Shown one piece after another: positions 47,658 through 59,870 of a stretch of 64,000 nt of DNA. This DNA comes from Kitasatospora sp. NBC_01250 (GTDB taxonomy: Bacteria; Actinomycetota; Actinomycetes; Streptomycetales; Streptomycetaceae), in assembly GCF_036226465.1 (NCBI RefSeq), contig NZ_CP108476.1:2666001-2730000 (forward strand), in the 5' to 3' direction. The translations under genes were made by a program, and so were the position numbers. The notes beneath the pieces are model-generated. The model did not search any database and was not told the origin of the DNA. It worked only from the letters and a program-made list of their open reading frames with translations. Every line of letters starts with the position of its first letter. Position 1 is the stretch's first letter.

Positions 47658-50600
47658 CTAGGCCTCCCGGGAACTCGCCCGGTCCAGCGCAGCCGTGAGG
47701 ATCGGGGCGATGTGCGTCAGGGCATGCGGCTCCATCATCTCGGTGTGGCTGCAGGGAACATCGCTGCTGACGACCTTTCCGCGGACATGGGCGTGCCAGC
47801 TGTCGGCCGTGGGTGCCTGCGGCGGCCGGCCCTCGGTGGCGACGAAGAACAGGGCATCGCCGTCGAAGGCTCCGGGCCGGTGACCGCGCACGAGCTTCAT
47901 GTTGTGGACCCGCGAGGAGGCGGCGGCCGCCGCCATGACATCGGTGGTGCTCAACTCCGCCGGTCCGTCGCCGCGCTCCCGCAGGACGCGGGTGATCTCA
48001 GCGGCCGTCCACGGCTGCCCGGATCCGGGGTCCGCATCGAGATCCAGCGCCCGGGCGATGCCCGCGAGTGCGGCTGACTCGTCGAAGTCCGGCGCATCGC
48101 CCTGCGACTCCTCCACCCGCGGATAGCTGTCGAGGATGGCCAGCAGGCTCACCTGCTCACCCTGCTGTCGCAGCTGAACGGCCATCTCGTGGGCGACGAG
48201 CCCACCGAAGGACCATCCGAGGAGCTGGTAAGGGCCGTTGGGCTGCACGGCGCGGATGTGCTCCAGATAGCCCGCGGCCATCGCTGCGACACTGTCCGGC
48301 AGGCCGTCGGCTTCGCGCAGGCTGCGCGCCTGGAGAGCGTAGAGCGGCTGGTCGGCCGGCAGGTGCGGCAGCAGTTCCCGGTAGTTCCAACCGAACCCGA
48401 ACCCGTGGTGGACGCAGAACAGCGGCGGCCGGCTGCCGGTCGTGCGGAACGGCAGCAGCACCTCCAGGTCGTCCCGCCTGGTCCCCTGCTGCACCTGCTG
48501 TGCGAGCCCGGCCACCGTCGGCGCCGAGAACAGCGCCCGGATGTCGACCGACACGCCACGCGCACGCAACCGCTCGACCAGCGACACCGCCAGCAGCGAA
48601 TGCCCGCCCAGGTCGAAGAAGTTGTCGTCCACGCCGACCTCGGGAACACCGAGCACCTCGGCGAACACCTGACACAGAACCTCTTCACGCGCATTCGCCG
48701 GACCACGCCCACCACCGGAGCCCGCCGCATACTCGGGCGCGGGCAGCGCACGCCGGTCCAGCTTCCCGTTCACCGTCACCGGCAACGCATCCAGCACCAC
48801 CACCGCCGCCGGAACCATGTAATCCGGCAGCACACCCGCCATATGACCGCGCAACCGGCCGGCCAGATCCTCCGACACCCCAGCATCAGCGCCCGGGACC
48901 ACATAGCCGACCAGCCGCTTGTCCCCCGGCCGGTCCTCCCGCACCACCACGACACCGTGAGCGACCTGCGGGTGCGAGGCCAGCACCGACTCGACCTCGC
49001 CCAACTCGATCCGGTACCCACGGATCTTCACCTGGTCGTCCGCACGCCCCAGGAACTCCAGCGCCCCCTCACCGTTCCACCGCGCCAGGTCACCCGTGCG
49101 ATACATCCGTTCACCCGGCCCACCGAACGGACACGCCACAAAGCGCTCCGACGTCAGACCCGCACGCCCCAGATACCCCCGCGCCAACTGAACACCGGCG
49201 ATGTACAACTCACCCACCACACCCACCGGCACCGGACCCAACGCATCATCCAGCACATACACCCGCGTATTGGCCATCGGCCGACCGATCGGCACAACAC
49301 CCTCAGGAATCCGATCACCCACCCCCATCGCAAAGTCGATACACCCCACCGTCGCCTCGGTCGGCCCATAGTGATTGACCAACCCCACCGACGGATGATC
49401 ACGCCGCCACTCCCGCAACTGCGCACCACTGACCGCCTCACCACCCACCATCATCAGACCACTGGGCACACACCCCTCCCCCAACGCCCCCAGCAACGCC
49501 AACCCACTCGGCGTCGCCTTCAAAAACGTGAACCCGCCCACCCCAGCAGCCGCCCGCGGCAACCCCTCGTCCAGCCCGGCCAGCAACACCCGCCCACCAC
49601 ACGTCAACGCACCATAGAGCCCCGTCACACCCGCATCGAACGACGCCGACGCATGCAACAACGTGCTACCCGACAACTCCGGATACGCCCCCCAACACCA
49701 CACCACATAATTGACCACCCCCCGATGCGCAACCACCACACCCTTCGGACGCCCCGTCGAACCCGACGTATAGATCACATACGCCGGATGCGTCGGCAGA
49801 AGCGACACAGTCCGCTCGGCATCGGACACATCCACCGAACCAAAACCGGCCAGCACCCCCGACACCGCCGGATCATCCACCACCACCACCGGCAACGCCC
49901 CGACCAGACCAGCCACCACCCGCCCAGCAGCGGCATCACACAACGCCAGTACCGGAGCAGCGTCCTGGAGCATGTAGCCGATCCGGTCCACCGGATACGC
50001 CGGATCGATCGGCACATACGCACCACCGGCCTTCACCACCGCCAGCAACGCCACCACCAACTCGACCGACCGCTCCATCACCACCGCAACCAGCGACTCC
50101 GGCCCCACACCCCGACCAACCAACAACCGCGCAAGCCGATTCGCCCGCGCATTCAACTCCCCGTACGACACCTCCCGCCCCTCGAACACCACCGCAACCG
50201 CACCCGGAGACCTCACCACCTGCGCCTCGAACAGACCCGGCAACGTCCCGGCCAACGCCGGCACCTCGACAGCCGTGTCGTTCCACGCCACCAACACCCG
50301 CTCACGCTGCGCCTGGTCCAGCATCGCCACCTGTGCCAGGGGCAGGCCGGGATCACGCTCCAGCGCGGTGAGCAGGCCGTCCAGAGCAGTGCAGGCAAGA
50401 TCCGCGACCGCCTGCACATCGATGGACACGACCGCCCGCACGCTCAACTCGAACCCGCTGCCGGTGTCGTCCACCGCAGCTGTCAGCGGGTAGTTGTTGC
50501 TCTCCTGCCCGTGCAGACGCTCGACGCCCTCCAGACCCTCGCTGGCGGCATCCGTGTCGGGGCTGTGCCGGTAGTTGAACAGGGAGGTGAACAGCGGCAG

Positions 50601-53600
50601 TTGACCGCTGACACCACTGGCCTTCTGCGCCAGCGCCAACGGTGCGTGCTCGTGCTCCAGCAGGTCGGCAAGACGCCCACGCATCGTCTGCACGGCCTCA
50701 CCGACACCGAGCCCGGCCGACAACCGCACCGGCAGCGTGTTGATGAACAGACCGGGCACCCGGTCGGCGCCGGCACCCGAGCCCATCCGGCCGAACAGCA
50801 CCGTGCCGAACACCACGTCCTCACGACCCGAGGTCGCCGCCACCACCCGCGCCCACACCACATGGAACAAGGTGGCCGCACTCACCCCGAGCCCACGTGC
50901 ACACTCCCGCACCCGCACGGCCAGTTCGGGCGCGAGCATCCGCCGGACCTCGCCGACCTCGAACCCGCCCCCACGCACGTCCAGCACACCGAACGGAGCG
51001 GTCGGTTCCTCCACATCCGCCAGCAGACCCGCGAAGAACTCCTCGTGCTCCTGCCGCGAGATCCGCAACCGGGACTGCGCCACATGCTCACGGAACGGCA
51101 GCGGCTCGGGCAGACGTTCCGCCTCCCCCTGCACGAACGCCCGCAACTCACCGAACAGCACGTACAAGGCGGTGTGGTCCATGACCAGATGGTGGTGCTG
51201 CAGCAACAGCAGCCAGCGCTCGCTGCCCGGCTCCTGGGCGACCCACGCCCGCAGCAACGGCGCCCGACGGATGTCCATCACCGTCCCGCCCAGAGCCATC
51301 AGCTGCTCCACCGCGTCCCCGGCCGCCAGCTCGACCTCGACGACCGGCACCTCGGCACGACGCAGCACCACCTGGACCGGCTCCGGCAGCCCCTCCCACG
51401 CCACCGCGGTACGCAGAATGTCGTGCCGGTCCACCACCTTCTGCAAGGCGGCCAGGAAACCCTCCAGCCGCCCACGCGAGTCGAAGCCCAGCACCACCGG
51501 CGCCACGTAGACATCGGCGCCGTGCCCGGCCTGCATCAGGTGATGGAAGAAGATGCCCTCCTGCAGCGGCGCCAACGGGTACACGTCCGCGATGTTCGCC
51601 GCCGCACCGCCGACCGCGGCCACCATCCGGTCGATCTCCTCACCGGTCAGCTCCACCAGTGGCAGCATCTCGGGAGTGATCACCTGGGCATCGGCCGGAA
51701 TCAGGTTCGCCGGCACCACCACCTCCCGCCGATCCGCAACCGCGGCCGCAAGGCCGGCCACCGTCGGCGCCGAGAACAGGGCCCGGATGTCGACCGACAC
51801 ACCACGGGCACGCAGCCGCTCGACCAGCGACACCGCCAGCAGCGAATGCCCGCCCAGATCAAAGAAGTTGTCGTCCACGCCGACCTCGGGAACACCGAGC
51901 ACCTCGGCGAACACCTGACACAGAACCTCTTCACGCGCGTCGACCGGACCACGGCCACGGCCACCGCCACCTGAGCCGACCGAATAGTCCGGTGCGGGCA
52001 GCGCACGCCGATCCAGCTTGCCGTTCGCCGTCACCGGCAACGCATCGAGCGTCACCACCGCCGCCGGAACCATGTACTCCGGCAACGCCTCGGCCATGTG
52101 ACCCCGCAGCCCCGCCGGATCGACCGAAGCGCCGACACCGGGGACCACGTAACCGACCAGGCGCTTGTCCCCCGGCTGGTCCTCACGGACCACCACCACG
52201 CCCTGCGCCACCGACGGGTGCGAGGCGAGCGCCGTCTGAACCTCGCCCAGCTCGATCCGGAACCCCCGGATCTTCACCTGCTCATCCGCCCGGCCCAGGA
52301 ACTCCAGCGCGCCCTCGCGGTTCCACCGCACCACATCACCGGTGCGGTACATCCGCTCCCCCGGCCCGCCGAACGGACACGCCACAAAGCGCTCCGACGT
52401 CAGGCCCGCACGCCCGAGATAGCCCCGCGCCAACTGGACACCGGCCAGATACAGCTCACCCGCGACACCGATCGGCACCGGGTTCAGCGCATCATCCAGC
52501 ACGTACAGAAGGGTGTTGGCCAGAGGACGACCGATCGGCACACCCGACAGGTCCTGCCCGGGCCGGCACTCCCACTCCGTGACCTCGATCGACACCTCGG
52601 TGGGGCCGTACTGGTTGTACAGCTTCGTGCCACCGAAGAGCTCGAAGAACTTGTGCACCGCGTCCACGGCAAGTTCCTCACCGCCGGCGTTCACGCGTCG
52701 CAGCGTCGTCGCGGCGGATCCGGCGGTCGTCGACTCCTGGAGGAACGCCCGCAGCATCGACGGAACGAAGTCGACAAAGGTCACGCCCTCACTGCGGATC
52801 AGGGCAGCGAGGTACGCCGGATCCCGATGGCCTTCCGGCCGCGCGACGACGAGCGTCGCACCCCGGGTCAGCGGCCAGAAGAACTCCCGGACCGAGACAT
52901 CGAAGCCCGACGGCGTCTTCTGCAGCACCCGGTCATCGACCGCCAGCTCGTACTGGACCTGCATCCCGTACAACCGGGTGACGAGACCGGCGTGCGGGAT
53001 CATGACGCCCTTGGGACGACCGGTGGAACCCGACGTGTAGATCACATACGCCGGATGCGCCGGCGAGAGCGCCGCGGTCCGCTCACCGTCCACCAGGTCG
53101 TTGTCCGGCAGCCCGTCACAGCCGGCCGCGAAATCGTCGGCCGACACGATCGGCAGCGTGTCGACGAGGGCCGCCACCGTCTCCCCCGCGCCCCGGTCGC
53201 ACAGGGCGATGACCGGTTGGCAGTCCTGGAGCATGTAGGCGATCCGGTCGGTCGGGTAGGTCGGGTCGATCGAGACGTACGCGCCGCCGGTCTTCACCAC
53301 CGCCAGCAACGCCACCACCAGCTCGACCGACCGCTCCATCACCACCGCGACCAGCGCCTCCGGCCCCACACCCCGACCGACCAGCAGGCGGGCGAGCCGG
53401 TTCGCCCGCGCATTCAACTCGCGGTACGGCACCTGCTGGCCCTCGAACACCACCGCGGTCGCATCCGGGGACTTCACCACCTGCGCCTCGAACAGCTCCG
53501 GCAGCGTCGCAGCCGGCACCTCGACGGTGAGGTCGTTCAACCCCACCAGAACCCGGTCACGCTCGACCCGGTCCAGCACCGCCACCTGCGCCAGAGGCAG

Positions 53601-56600
53601 ACCGGGATCACGCTCCAGCGCGGTCAACAGGCTGTCCAGAGCGGTGTGCGCAAGATCCGCGACCGCCCGGGCATCGATGGACTCGACCGCCTGGACGGTC
53701 AGCGCGAACCCGCTGCCGGTGTCGTCCACCGCAGCGATGAGCGGGAAGTTGGTGCTCTCGTGCCCGTGCAGGAACTCGACGCCCGCCAAGCCTTCGCCGG
53801 CAGCATCCGTGGCAGGGCTGTGCCGGTAGTTCAACAGGGAGGTGAACAGGGGTAGTTGACCGCTGACGCCACTGGCCTTCTGCGCCAGCGCCAACGGTGC
53901 GTGCTCGTGCTCCAGCAGGTCGGCAAGACGCCCACGCATCGTCCGCACCGCCTCACCGACACCGAGCCCGGCCGACAACCGCACCGGCAACGTGTTGATA
54001 AACAGGCCAGGGACGCGGTCCGCGCCCACGCCCGCGCTCATCCGGCCGAACAGCACCGTGCCGAACACCACGTCCTCACGACCCGAGGTCGCCGCCACCA
54101 CCCGCGCCCACACCACATGGAACAAGGTGGCCGCACTCACCCCGAGCCGCCGTGCGCCCTCCCGCACCCGCTTGGCCAACTCAGGGGCGAGCACGCGTCG
54201 AACCTCGCCCAGCCCGGAGCCGTCCCCACGCACGTCCAGCACACCGAACGGAGCGGTGGGCTCCTCCACATCCGCCAGCAGACCCGCGAAGAACTCCTCG
54301 TGCTCCTGCCGCGAGATCCGCAGCCGCGACTGCGCCACGTACTCACGGAACGGCAACGGCTCGGGCAGACGCTCCACCTCCCCTTGCACGAACGCCCGCA
54401 GCTCTCCGAACAGCACCTCCAACGTGGTGTGGTCCATGACCAGATGGTGGTGCCGCAGCAACAGCAACCAGCGCTCGTTGCCCGGCTCCTGGGCGACCCA
54501 TGCCCGCAGCATCGGCGCCCGACGGATGTCCATCACCGCCTCGCCGAGAGCCACCAACTGCTCCACCGCCTCATGACCCGCCAGTCCGGCCGCCAGCTCG
54601 ACTTCGACGACCGGCACCTCGGCACGACGCAGCACCACCTGGACCGGCTCCGGCAGCCCCTCCCACACCACCGCCGTACGCAGAATGTCGTGACGATCCA
54701 CCACCTTCTGCAACGCAGCCAGGAAACCCTCCAACCGCCCACGCGAATCGAAACCCAGCACCGCCGGCGACACATACACATCCGCGCCGTGCTCGGCCTG
54801 CATCAGGTGATGGAAGAAGATCCCCTCCTGCAGCGGCGCCAACGGATACACGTCCGCGACCTCCGCCGCCACACCACCGACCGCAGCCACCACCCGGTCG
54901 ATCTCCGCACCGGTCAACTCCACCAGCGGCAGCATCTCCGGAGTGATCACCCGCGCACCGACCGGAATCAGATTCGCCGGCACCACCACCTCCCGCCGAT
55001 CCGCCAGCGCCCCGGCAAGGCCGGCCACCGTCGGCGACGAGAACAGCGCCCGGATCTCCACCGACACACCACGCGCACGCAACCGCTCGACCAACGACAC
55101 CGCCAACAGCGAATGCCCGCCCAGATCAAAGAAGTTGTCATCCACGCCCACCGCAGGCACACCGAGCACCTCGGCGAACACCTGACACAGGATCTCCTCG
55201 CGCGCATTCGCCGGACCACGCCCACCACCGGAGCCCGCCGCATACTCGGGCGCGGGCAACGCACGCCGGTCCAGCTTCCCGTTCACCGTCACCGGCAACG
55301 CATCCAGCACCACCACCGCCGCCGGAACCATGTAATCCGGCAACCCAGCGGCTACATGAGCACGCAGCCCCGCCACATCAACCGAAGCACCGACACTGGG
55401 GACCACATAGCCGACCAGCCGCTTGTCCCCCGGCCGGTCCTCACGCACGACCACCACGGCCTGCCCGACCAGCGGATGGGCCAGCAGTGCGTTCTCGATC
55501 TCGCCGAGCTCGATCCGGAACCCCCGGATCTTCACCTGGTCGTCCGCCCGGCCCAGGAACTCCAGTTGGCCGTCGCGGTTCCACCGCGCCAGGTCACCGG
55601 TGCGATACATCCGCTCACCCGGCCCACCGAACGGACACGCCACAAAGCGCTCCGACGTCAGACCCGCACGCCCCAGATACCCCCGCGCCAACTGAACACC
55701 GGCGATGTACAACTCACCCACCACACCCACCGGCACCGGACCCAACGCATCATCCAGCACATACACCCGCGTATTGGTCAGCGGGCGACCGATCGGCACA
55801 CCCGACAGAACCTCCCCCGGTCGGCACTCATAAGCCGTGACCTCGATCGAGGCCTCGGTGGGGCCGTACAGGTTGTGCAGCTCCGTGCCGGCACCGACCT
55901 GCTTGAAGAACGAGTGCACCGCGGCCACGGGGAGTTCCTCACCACCGCAGGTCACGCATCGCAACGTCGTCGCAGCAGATCCGGCGGTCATCGACTCCTG
56001 GAGGAACGCCCGCAGCATCGAGGGGACGAAGTCGGCGACGGTCACGCGCTCACTGCGGATCAGGGCAGCGAGGTAGGCCGGATCCCGGTGGCCTTCCGGC
56101 CGTGCGACGACGAGCGTCGCGCCCCGGGTCAGCGGCCAGAAGAGCTCCCGGACCGAAACATCGAAGCCCGACGGCGTCTTCTGCAGCACCCGGTCATCGG
56201 CCGCCAGCTCGTACTCGGCCTGCATCCAGTGCAGCCGGTTGGCGATACCGGCGTGCGGGATCACGGCGCCCTTGGGGCGGCCGGTGGAACCCGACGTGTA
56301 GATCACATACGCCGGATGCGCCGGCGAAAGCGGCACGGTCCGCTCGGGGTCGGACACATCCGCCGAACCGAACCCGGCGAGCAGCTCGGACACGGCCGGA
56401 TCATCCACCACCACGATCGGCAGCGCCTCGACCAGAGCAGCGACCACCTGCCCAGCGGCCTGGTCGCACAGGGCCAGCGCCGGAGCGGCGTCCTGGAGCA
56501 TGTAGCCGATCCGGTCGGTCGGGTAGGCCGGGTCGATCGGCACATACGCACCACCGGCCTTCACCACTGCCAGCAACGCCACCACCAGCTCGACCGACCG

Positions 56601-59600
56601 CTCCATCACCACCGCGACCAGCGACTCCGGCCCCACACCCCGACCGACCAACAACCGCGCGAGCCGGTTCGCCCGCGCATTCAACTCCCCGTACGACACC
56701 TGCTGGCCCGCGAACACCACCGCGGTCGCATCCGGGGACTTCGCCACCTGCGCCTCGAACAGGCCCGGCAACGTCGCAGCCGGCACCGGCACCTCGGTGC
56801 CGTTCAACCCCACCAGTACCCGCTCACGCCGCGTCCGGTCCAGGACCGCCACCTGTGCCAGAGGCAGGCCCGGGTCACGCTCCAGCGCGGTCAACAGGCT
56901 GTCCAGAGCGGTGTACGCGAGGTCGACAACGGCCTGCGCATCGACTGGCTCCACCGCCTGCACGGTCAGCGCGAACCCACTGCCGGTGTCGTCCACCGAG
57001 AGAGACAGCGGGAAGTTGGTGCCGTCGTGCGATCGGAGGAACTCGACGCCCTCCAGGCCTTCGCCGGCAGCATCCGCATCGGGGCCGTGCCGGTAGTTCA
57101 ACAGCGAGGTGAACAGCGGCAGTTGGCCGCTGACACCACTGGCCTTCTGCGCCAGCGCCAACGGTGCGTGCTCGTGCTCCAGCAGGTCGGCAAGACGCCC
57201 ACGCATCGTCCGCACCGCCTCACCGACACCGAGCCCGGCCGACAACCGCACCGGCAGCGTGTTGATGAACAGACCGGGCACCCGGTCGGCGCCCACGCCC
57301 GCACTCATCCGGCCGAACAGCACCGTGCCGAACACCACGTCCTCACGACCCGAAGTCGCCGCCACCACCCGCGCCCACACCACATGGAACAAGGTCGCCG
57401 CACTCACCCCGAGCCCACGCGCACCCTCCCGCACCCGCTTCGCCAACTCAGGGGCGAGCACGCGTCGAACCTCGCCCAGCCCGGAGCCGTCCCCCCGCAC
57501 ATCCAGCACACCGAACGGAGCGGTCGGCTCCTCCACATCCGCCAGCAGACCCGCGAAGAACTCCTCGTGCTCCTGCCGCGAAATCCGCAGCCGCGACTGC
57601 GCCACATGCTCACGGAACGGCAACGGCTCGGGCAGACGGGCTTCGGTGCCTTCCACGAATGCCCGCAGCTCGCCGAGCAACACCTCCAAGGCGGTGTGGT
57701 CCGTGACCAGGTGGTGTCGCTGCAGCAGCAGCAACCAGCGCTCGCTGCCCGGCTCCTGGGCGACCCATGCCCGCAGCAACGGCGCCCGACGGATGTCCAT
57801 CGCCGCCTCGCCGAGAACCAAGAGCTGCTCCACCGCGTCCCCGGCCGCAAGCTCGACTTCGACGACCGGCACCTCGGCACGACGCAGCACCACCTGGACC
57901 GGCTCCGGCAGCCCCTCCCACACCACCGCCGTACGCAGAATGTCGTGACGATCCACCACCTTCTGCAACGCGGCCAGGAAACCCTCCAACCGCCCACGCG
58001 AATCGAAACCCAGCACCGCCGGAGACACATACACATCCGCGCCGTGCTCGGCCTGCATTAGGTGATGGAAGAAGATCCCCTCCTGCAGCGGCGCCAACGG
58101 ATACACGTCCGCGACCTCCGCCGCCACACCACCGACCGCAGCCACCACACGGTCGATCTCCTCGGCAGTCAGCTCCACCAGCGGCAGCATCTCCGGAGTG
58201 ATCACCCGCGCACCGACCGGAATCAGATTCGCCGGCACCACCACCTCGGCCCGGCCCGCCACCGACCCGGCAAGCCCGGCCACCGTCGGCGACGAGAACA
58301 GCGCCCGGATCTCCACCGACACACCACGCGCACGCAACCGCTCGACCAACGACACCGCCAACAGCGAATGCCCGCCCAGATCGAAGAAGTTGTCGTCCAC
58401 GCCGACCTCGGGAACACCGAGCACCTCGGCGAACACCTGACACAGAACCTCTTCACGCGCATTCGCCGGACCACGCCCACCACCGGAGCCCGCCGCATAC
58501 TCGGGCGCGGGCAGCGCACGCCGGTCCAGCTTCCCGTTCACCGTCACCGGCAACGCATCCAGCACCACCACCACCGCCGGAACCATGTAATCCGGCAGCA
58601 CACCCGCCATATGACCGCGCAACCGGCCGGCCAGATCCTCCGACACCCCAGCATCAGCGCCCGGGACCACATAGCCGACCAGCCGCTTGTCCCCCGGCCG
58701 GTCCTCCCGCACCACCACGACACCGTGAGCGACCTGCGGGTGCGAGGCCAGCACCGACTCGACCTCGCCCAACTCGATCCGGTACCCACGGATCTTCACC
58801 TGGTCGTCCGCACGCCCCAGGAACTCCAGCGCCCCCTCACCGTTCCACCGCGCCAGGTCACCCGTGCGATACATCCGTTCACCCGGCCCACCGAACGGAC
58901 ACGCCACAAAACGCTCCGCCGTCAGACCCGCACGCCCCAGATACCCCCGCGCCAACTGAACACCGGCGATGTACAACTCACCCACCACACCCACCGGCAC
59001 CGGACCCAACGCATCATCCAGCACATACACCCGCGTATTGGCCATCGGCCGACCGATCGGCACAACACCCTCAGGAATCCGATCACCCACCCCCATCGCA
59101 AAGTCGATACACCCCACCGTCGCCTCGGTCGGCCCATAGTGATTGACCAACCCCACCGACGGATGATCACGCCGCCACTCCCGCAACTGCGCACCACTGA
59201 CGGCCTCACCACCCACCATCATCAGACCGCTGGGCACACACTCATCGCCCAACGCCCCCAGCAACGCCAACCCACTCGGCGTCGCCTTCAAGAACGTGAA
59301 CCCGCCCACCCCAGCAGCCGCCCGCGGCAACCCCTCGTCCAGCCCGGCCAGCAACACCCGCCCACCACACGTCAGCGCACCATAGAGCCCCGTCACACCC
59401 GCATCGAACGACGCCGACGCATGCAACAACGTGCTACCCGACAACTCCGGATACGCCCCCCAACACCACACCACATAATTGACCACCCCCCGATGCGCAA
59501 CCACCACACCCTTCGGACGCCCCGTCGAACCCGACGTATAGATCACATACGCCGGATGCGTCGGCAGAAGCGGCACAGTCCGCTCGGCATCGGACAAGTC

Positions 59601-59870
59601 GCTGTCCGGCAGCCCGTTGCAGCCGGCCGCGAACTCATCAACCGACACGACAGGCAGCGTGCTGACGACGGCAGCCACGACCTCGGCGCTTGCGACATCA
59701 CACACGGCCAGCGTCGGCTGGGCGTCCTGGAGCATGTAGCCGATCCGGTCCACCGGATACGCCGGATCGATCGGCACATACGCACCACCGGCCTTCACCA
59801 CCGCCAGCAACGCCACCACCAACTCGACCGACCGCTCCATCACCACCGCAACCAGCGACTCCGGCCCCAC
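47658..59870 (-). CDS. Nonribosomal peptide synthetase, C-terminal part: A2(rest)-PCP2-C3-A3-PCP3-C4-A4-PCP4-C5-A5-PCP5-TE
   Basis: This continues the synthetase at 59840-64000, separated by an apparent one-base deletion at about 59,870. Approximate minus-strand coordinates are: A2 58,500-59,870; PCP2 (Ser 58,365-58,367); C3 56,850-58,220; A3 55,240-56,800; PCP3 (Ser 55,110-55,112); C4 53,570-54,950; A4 51,990-53,540; PCP4 (Ser 51,843-51,845); C5 50,320-51,690; A5 48,720-50,290; PCP5 (Ser 48,597-48,599); TE 47,658-48,470 (GWSFGG, Ser 48,210-48,212). C3-C5 have HHLVxDHT where HHxxxDG is usual, and an N-terminal [17 protein letters not shown] that fits the dual epimerisation/condensation signature. 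There are no separate E domains. A2 and A5 share specificity residues D-A-T-K-M-G-H-V-G (Asp-like). A3 reads D-V-R-D-T-G-L-I-E and A4 D-V-R-D-N-G-Q-I-E; I cannot match either to a known substrate. No authentic start codon is expected at 59,870; the coordinate marks where this frame takes over. Confidence 0.9.
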   Translation of the reverse strand: MGPESLVAVVMERSVELVVALLAVVKAGGAYVPIDPAYPVDRIGYMLQDAQPTLAVCDVASAEVVAAVVSTLPVVSVDEFAAGCNGLPDSDLSDAERTVPLLPTHPAYVIYTSGSTGRPKGVVVAHRGVVNYVVWCWGAYPELSGSTLLHASASFDAGVTGLYGALTCGGRVLLAGLDEGLPRAAAGVGGFTFLKATPSGLALLGALGDECVPSGLMMVGGEAVSGAQLREWRRDHPSVGLVNHYGPTEATVGCIDFAMGVGDRIPEGVVPIGRPMANTRVYVLDDALGPVPVGVVGELYIAGVQLARGYLGRAGLTAERFVACPFGGPGERMYRTGDLARWNGEGALEFLGRADDQVKIRGYRIELGEVESVLASHPQVAHGVVVVREDRPGDKRLVGYVVPGADAGVSEDLAGRLRGHMAGVLPDYMVPAVVVVLDALPVTVNGKLDRRALPAPEYAAGSGGGRGPANAREEVLCQVFAEVLGVPEVGVDDNFFDLGGHSLLAVSLVERLRARGVSVEIRALFSSPTVAGLAGSVAGRAEVVVPANLIPVGARVITPEMLPLVELTAEEIDRVVAAVGGVAAEVADVYPLAPLQEGIFFHHLMQAEHGADVYVSPAVLGFDSRGRLEGFLAALQKVVDRHDILRTAVVWEGLPEPVQVVLRRAEVPVVEVELAAGDAVEQLLVLGEAAMDIRRAPLLRAWVAQEPGSERWLLLLQRHHLVTDHTALEVLLGELRAFVEGTEARLPEPLPFREHVAQSRLRISRQEHEEFFAGLLADVEEPTAPFGVLDVRGDGSGLGEVRRVLAPELAKRVREGARGLGVSAATLFHVVWARVVAATSGREDVVFGTVLFGRMSAGVGADRVPGLFINTLPVRLSAGLGVGEAVRTMRGRLADLLEHEHAPLALAQKASGVSGQLPLFTSLLNYRHGPDADAAGEGLEGVEFLRSHDGTNFPLSLSVDDTGSGFALTVQAVEPVDAQAVVDLAYTALDSLLTALERDPGLPLAQVAVLDRTRRERVLVGLNGTEVPVPAATLPGLFEAQVAKSPDATAVVFAGQQVSYGELNARANRLARLLVGRGVGPESLVAVVMERSVELVVALLAVVKAGGAYVPIDPAYPTDRIGYMLQDAAPALALCDQAAGQVVAALVEALPIVVVDDPAVSELLAGFGSADVSDPERTVPLSPAHPAYVIYTSGSTGRPKGAVIPHAGIANRLHWMQAEYELAADDRVLQKTPSGFDVSVRELFWPLTRGATLVVARPEGHRDPAYLAALIRSERVTVADFVPSMLRAFLQESMTAGSAATTLRCVTCGGEELPVAAVHSFFKQVGAGTELHNLYGPTEASIEVTAYECRPGEVLSGVPIGRPLTNTRVYVLDDALGPVPVGVVGELYIAGVQLARGYLGRAGLTSERFVACPFGGPGERMYRTGDLARWNRDGQLEFLGRADDQVKIRGFRIELGEIENALLAHPLVGQAVVVVREDRPGDKRLVGYVVPSVGASVDVAGLRAHVAAGLPDYMVPAAVVVLDALPVTVNGKLDRRALPAPEYAAGSGGGRGPANAREEILCQVFAEVLGVPAVGVDDNFFDLGGHSLLAVSLVERLRARGVSVEIRALFSSPTVAGLAGALADRREVVVPANLIPVGARVITPEMLPLVELTGAEIDRVVAAVGGVAAEVADVYPLAPLQEGIFFHHLMQAEHGADVYVSPAVLGFDSRGRLEGFLAALQKVVDRHDILRTAVVWEGLPEPVQVVLRRAEVPVVEVELAAGLAGHEAVEQLVALGEAVMDIRRAPMLRAWVAQEPGNERWLLLLRHHHLVMDHTTLEVLFGELRAFVQGEVERLPEPLPFREYVAQSRLRISRQEHEEFFAGLLADVEEPTAPFGVLDVRGDGSGLGEVRRVLAPELAKRVREGARRLGVSAATLFHVVWARVVAATSGREDVVFGTVLFGRMSAGVGADRVPGLFINTLPVRLSAGLGVGEAVRTMRGRLADLLEHEHAPLALAQKASGVSGQLPLFTSLLNYRHSPATDAAGEGLAGVEFLHGHESTNFPLIAAVDDTGSGFALTVQAVESIDARAVADLAHTALDSLLTALERDPGLPLAQVAVLDRVERDRVLVGLNDLTVEVPAATLPELFEAQVVKSPDATAVVFEGQQVPYRELNARANRLARLLVGRGVGPEALVAVVMERSVELVVALLAVVKTGGAYVSIDPTYPTDRIAYMLQDCQPVIALCDRGAGETVAALVDTLPIVSADDFAAGCDGLPDNDLVDGERTAALSPAHPAYVIYTSGSTGRPKGVMIPHAGLVTRLYGMQVQYELAVDDRVLQKTPSGFDVSVREFFWPLTRGATLVVARPEGHRDPAYLAALIRSEGVTFVDFVPSMLRAFLQESTTAGSAATTLRRVNAGGEELAVDAVHKFFELFGGTKLYNQYGPTEVSIEVTEWECRPGQDLSGVPIGRPLANTLLYVLDDALNPVPIGVAGELYLAGVQLARGYLGRAGLTSERFVACPFGGPGERMYRTGDVVRWNREGALEFLGRADEQVKIRGFRIELGEVQTALASHPSVAQGVVVVREDQPGDKRLVGYVVPGVGASVDPAGLRGHMAEALPEYMVPAAVVTLDALPVTANGKLDRRALPAPDYSVGSGGGGRGRGPVDAREEVLCQVFAEVLGVPEVGVDDNFFDLGGHSLLAVSLVERLRARGVSVDIRALFSAPTVAGLAAAVADRREVVVPANLIPADAQVITPEMLPLVELTGEEIDRMVAAVGGAAANIADVYPLAPLQEGIFFHHLMQAGHGADVYVAPVVLGFDSRGRLEGFLAALQKVVDRHDILRTAVAWEGLPEPVQVVLRRAEVPVVEVELAAGDAVEQLMALGGTVMDIRRAPLLRAWVAQEPGSERWLLLLQHHHLVMDHTALYVLFGELRAFVQGEAERLPEPLPFREHVAQSRLRISRQEHEEFFAGLLADVEEPTAPFGVLDVRGGGFEVGEVRRMLAPELAVRVRECARGLGVSAATLFHVVWARVVAATSGREDVVFGTVLFGRMGSGAGADRVPGLFINTLPVRLSAGLGVGEAVQTMRGRLADLLEHEHAPLALAQKASGVSGQLPLFTSLFNYRHSPDTDAASEGLEGVERLHGQESNNYPLTAAVDDTGSGFELSVRAVVSIDVQAVADLACTALDGLLTALERDPGLPLAQVAMLDQAQRERVLVAWNDTAVEVPALAGTLPGLFEAQVVRSPGAVAVVFEGREVSYGELNARANRLARLLVGRGVGPESLVAVVMERSVELVVALLAVVKAGGAYVPIDPAYPVDRIGYMLQDAAPVLALCDAAAGRVVAGLVGALPVVVVDDPAVSGVLAGFGSVDVSDAERTVSLLPTHPAYVIYTSGSTGRPKGVVVAHRGVVNYVVWCWGAYPELSGSTLLHASASFDAGVTGLYGALTCGGRVLLAGLDEGLPRAAAGVGGFTFLKATPSGLALLGALGEGCVPSGLMMVGGEAVSGAQLREWRRDHPSVGLVNHYGPTEATVGCIDFAMGVGDRIPEGVVPIGRPMANTRVYVLDDALGPVPVGVVGELYIAGVQLARGYLGRAGLTSERFVACPFGGPGERMYRTGDLARWNGEGALEFLGRADDQVKIRGYRIELGEVESVLASHPQVAHGVVVVREDRPGDKRLVGYVVPGADAGVSEDLAGRLRGHMAGVLPDYMVPAAVVVLDALPVTVNGKLDRRALPAPEYAAGSGGGRGPANAREEVLCQVFAEVLGVPEVGVDDNFFDLGGHSLLAVSLVERLRARGVSVDIRALFSAPTVAGLAQQVQQGTRRDDLEVLLPFRTTGSRPPLFCVHHGFGFGWNYRELLPHLPADQPLYALQARSLREADGLPDSVAAMAAGYLEHIRAVQPNGPYQLLGWSFGGLVAHEMAVQLRQQGEQVSLLAILDSYPRVEESQGDAPDFDESAALAGIARALDLDADPGSGQPWTAAEITRVLRERGDGPAELSTTDVMAAAAASSRVHNMKLVRGHRPGAFDGDALFFVATEGRPPQAPTADSWHAHVRGKVVSSDVPCSHTEMMEPHALTHIAPILTAALDRASSREA
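48610..49805 (-). repeat. NRPS long direct repeat, copy 1 (A5/PCP5)
   Basis: About 1.2 kb matches 58,378-59,573 at a constant offset of 9,768 with no gaps and only scattered differences. The repeat spans most of the adenylation domain and the start of the carrier protein. Confidence 0.85.
58378..59573 (-). repeat. NRPS long direct repeat, copy 2 (A2/PCP2)
   Basis: This is the partner of 48,610-49,805. The differences seen include one base in the MVPA(A/V)VVV segment, two near the ERFVACPFG motif and a short block around 59,240. That is far fewer than between these and A1, A3 or A4 in the same region. Confidence 0.85.
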
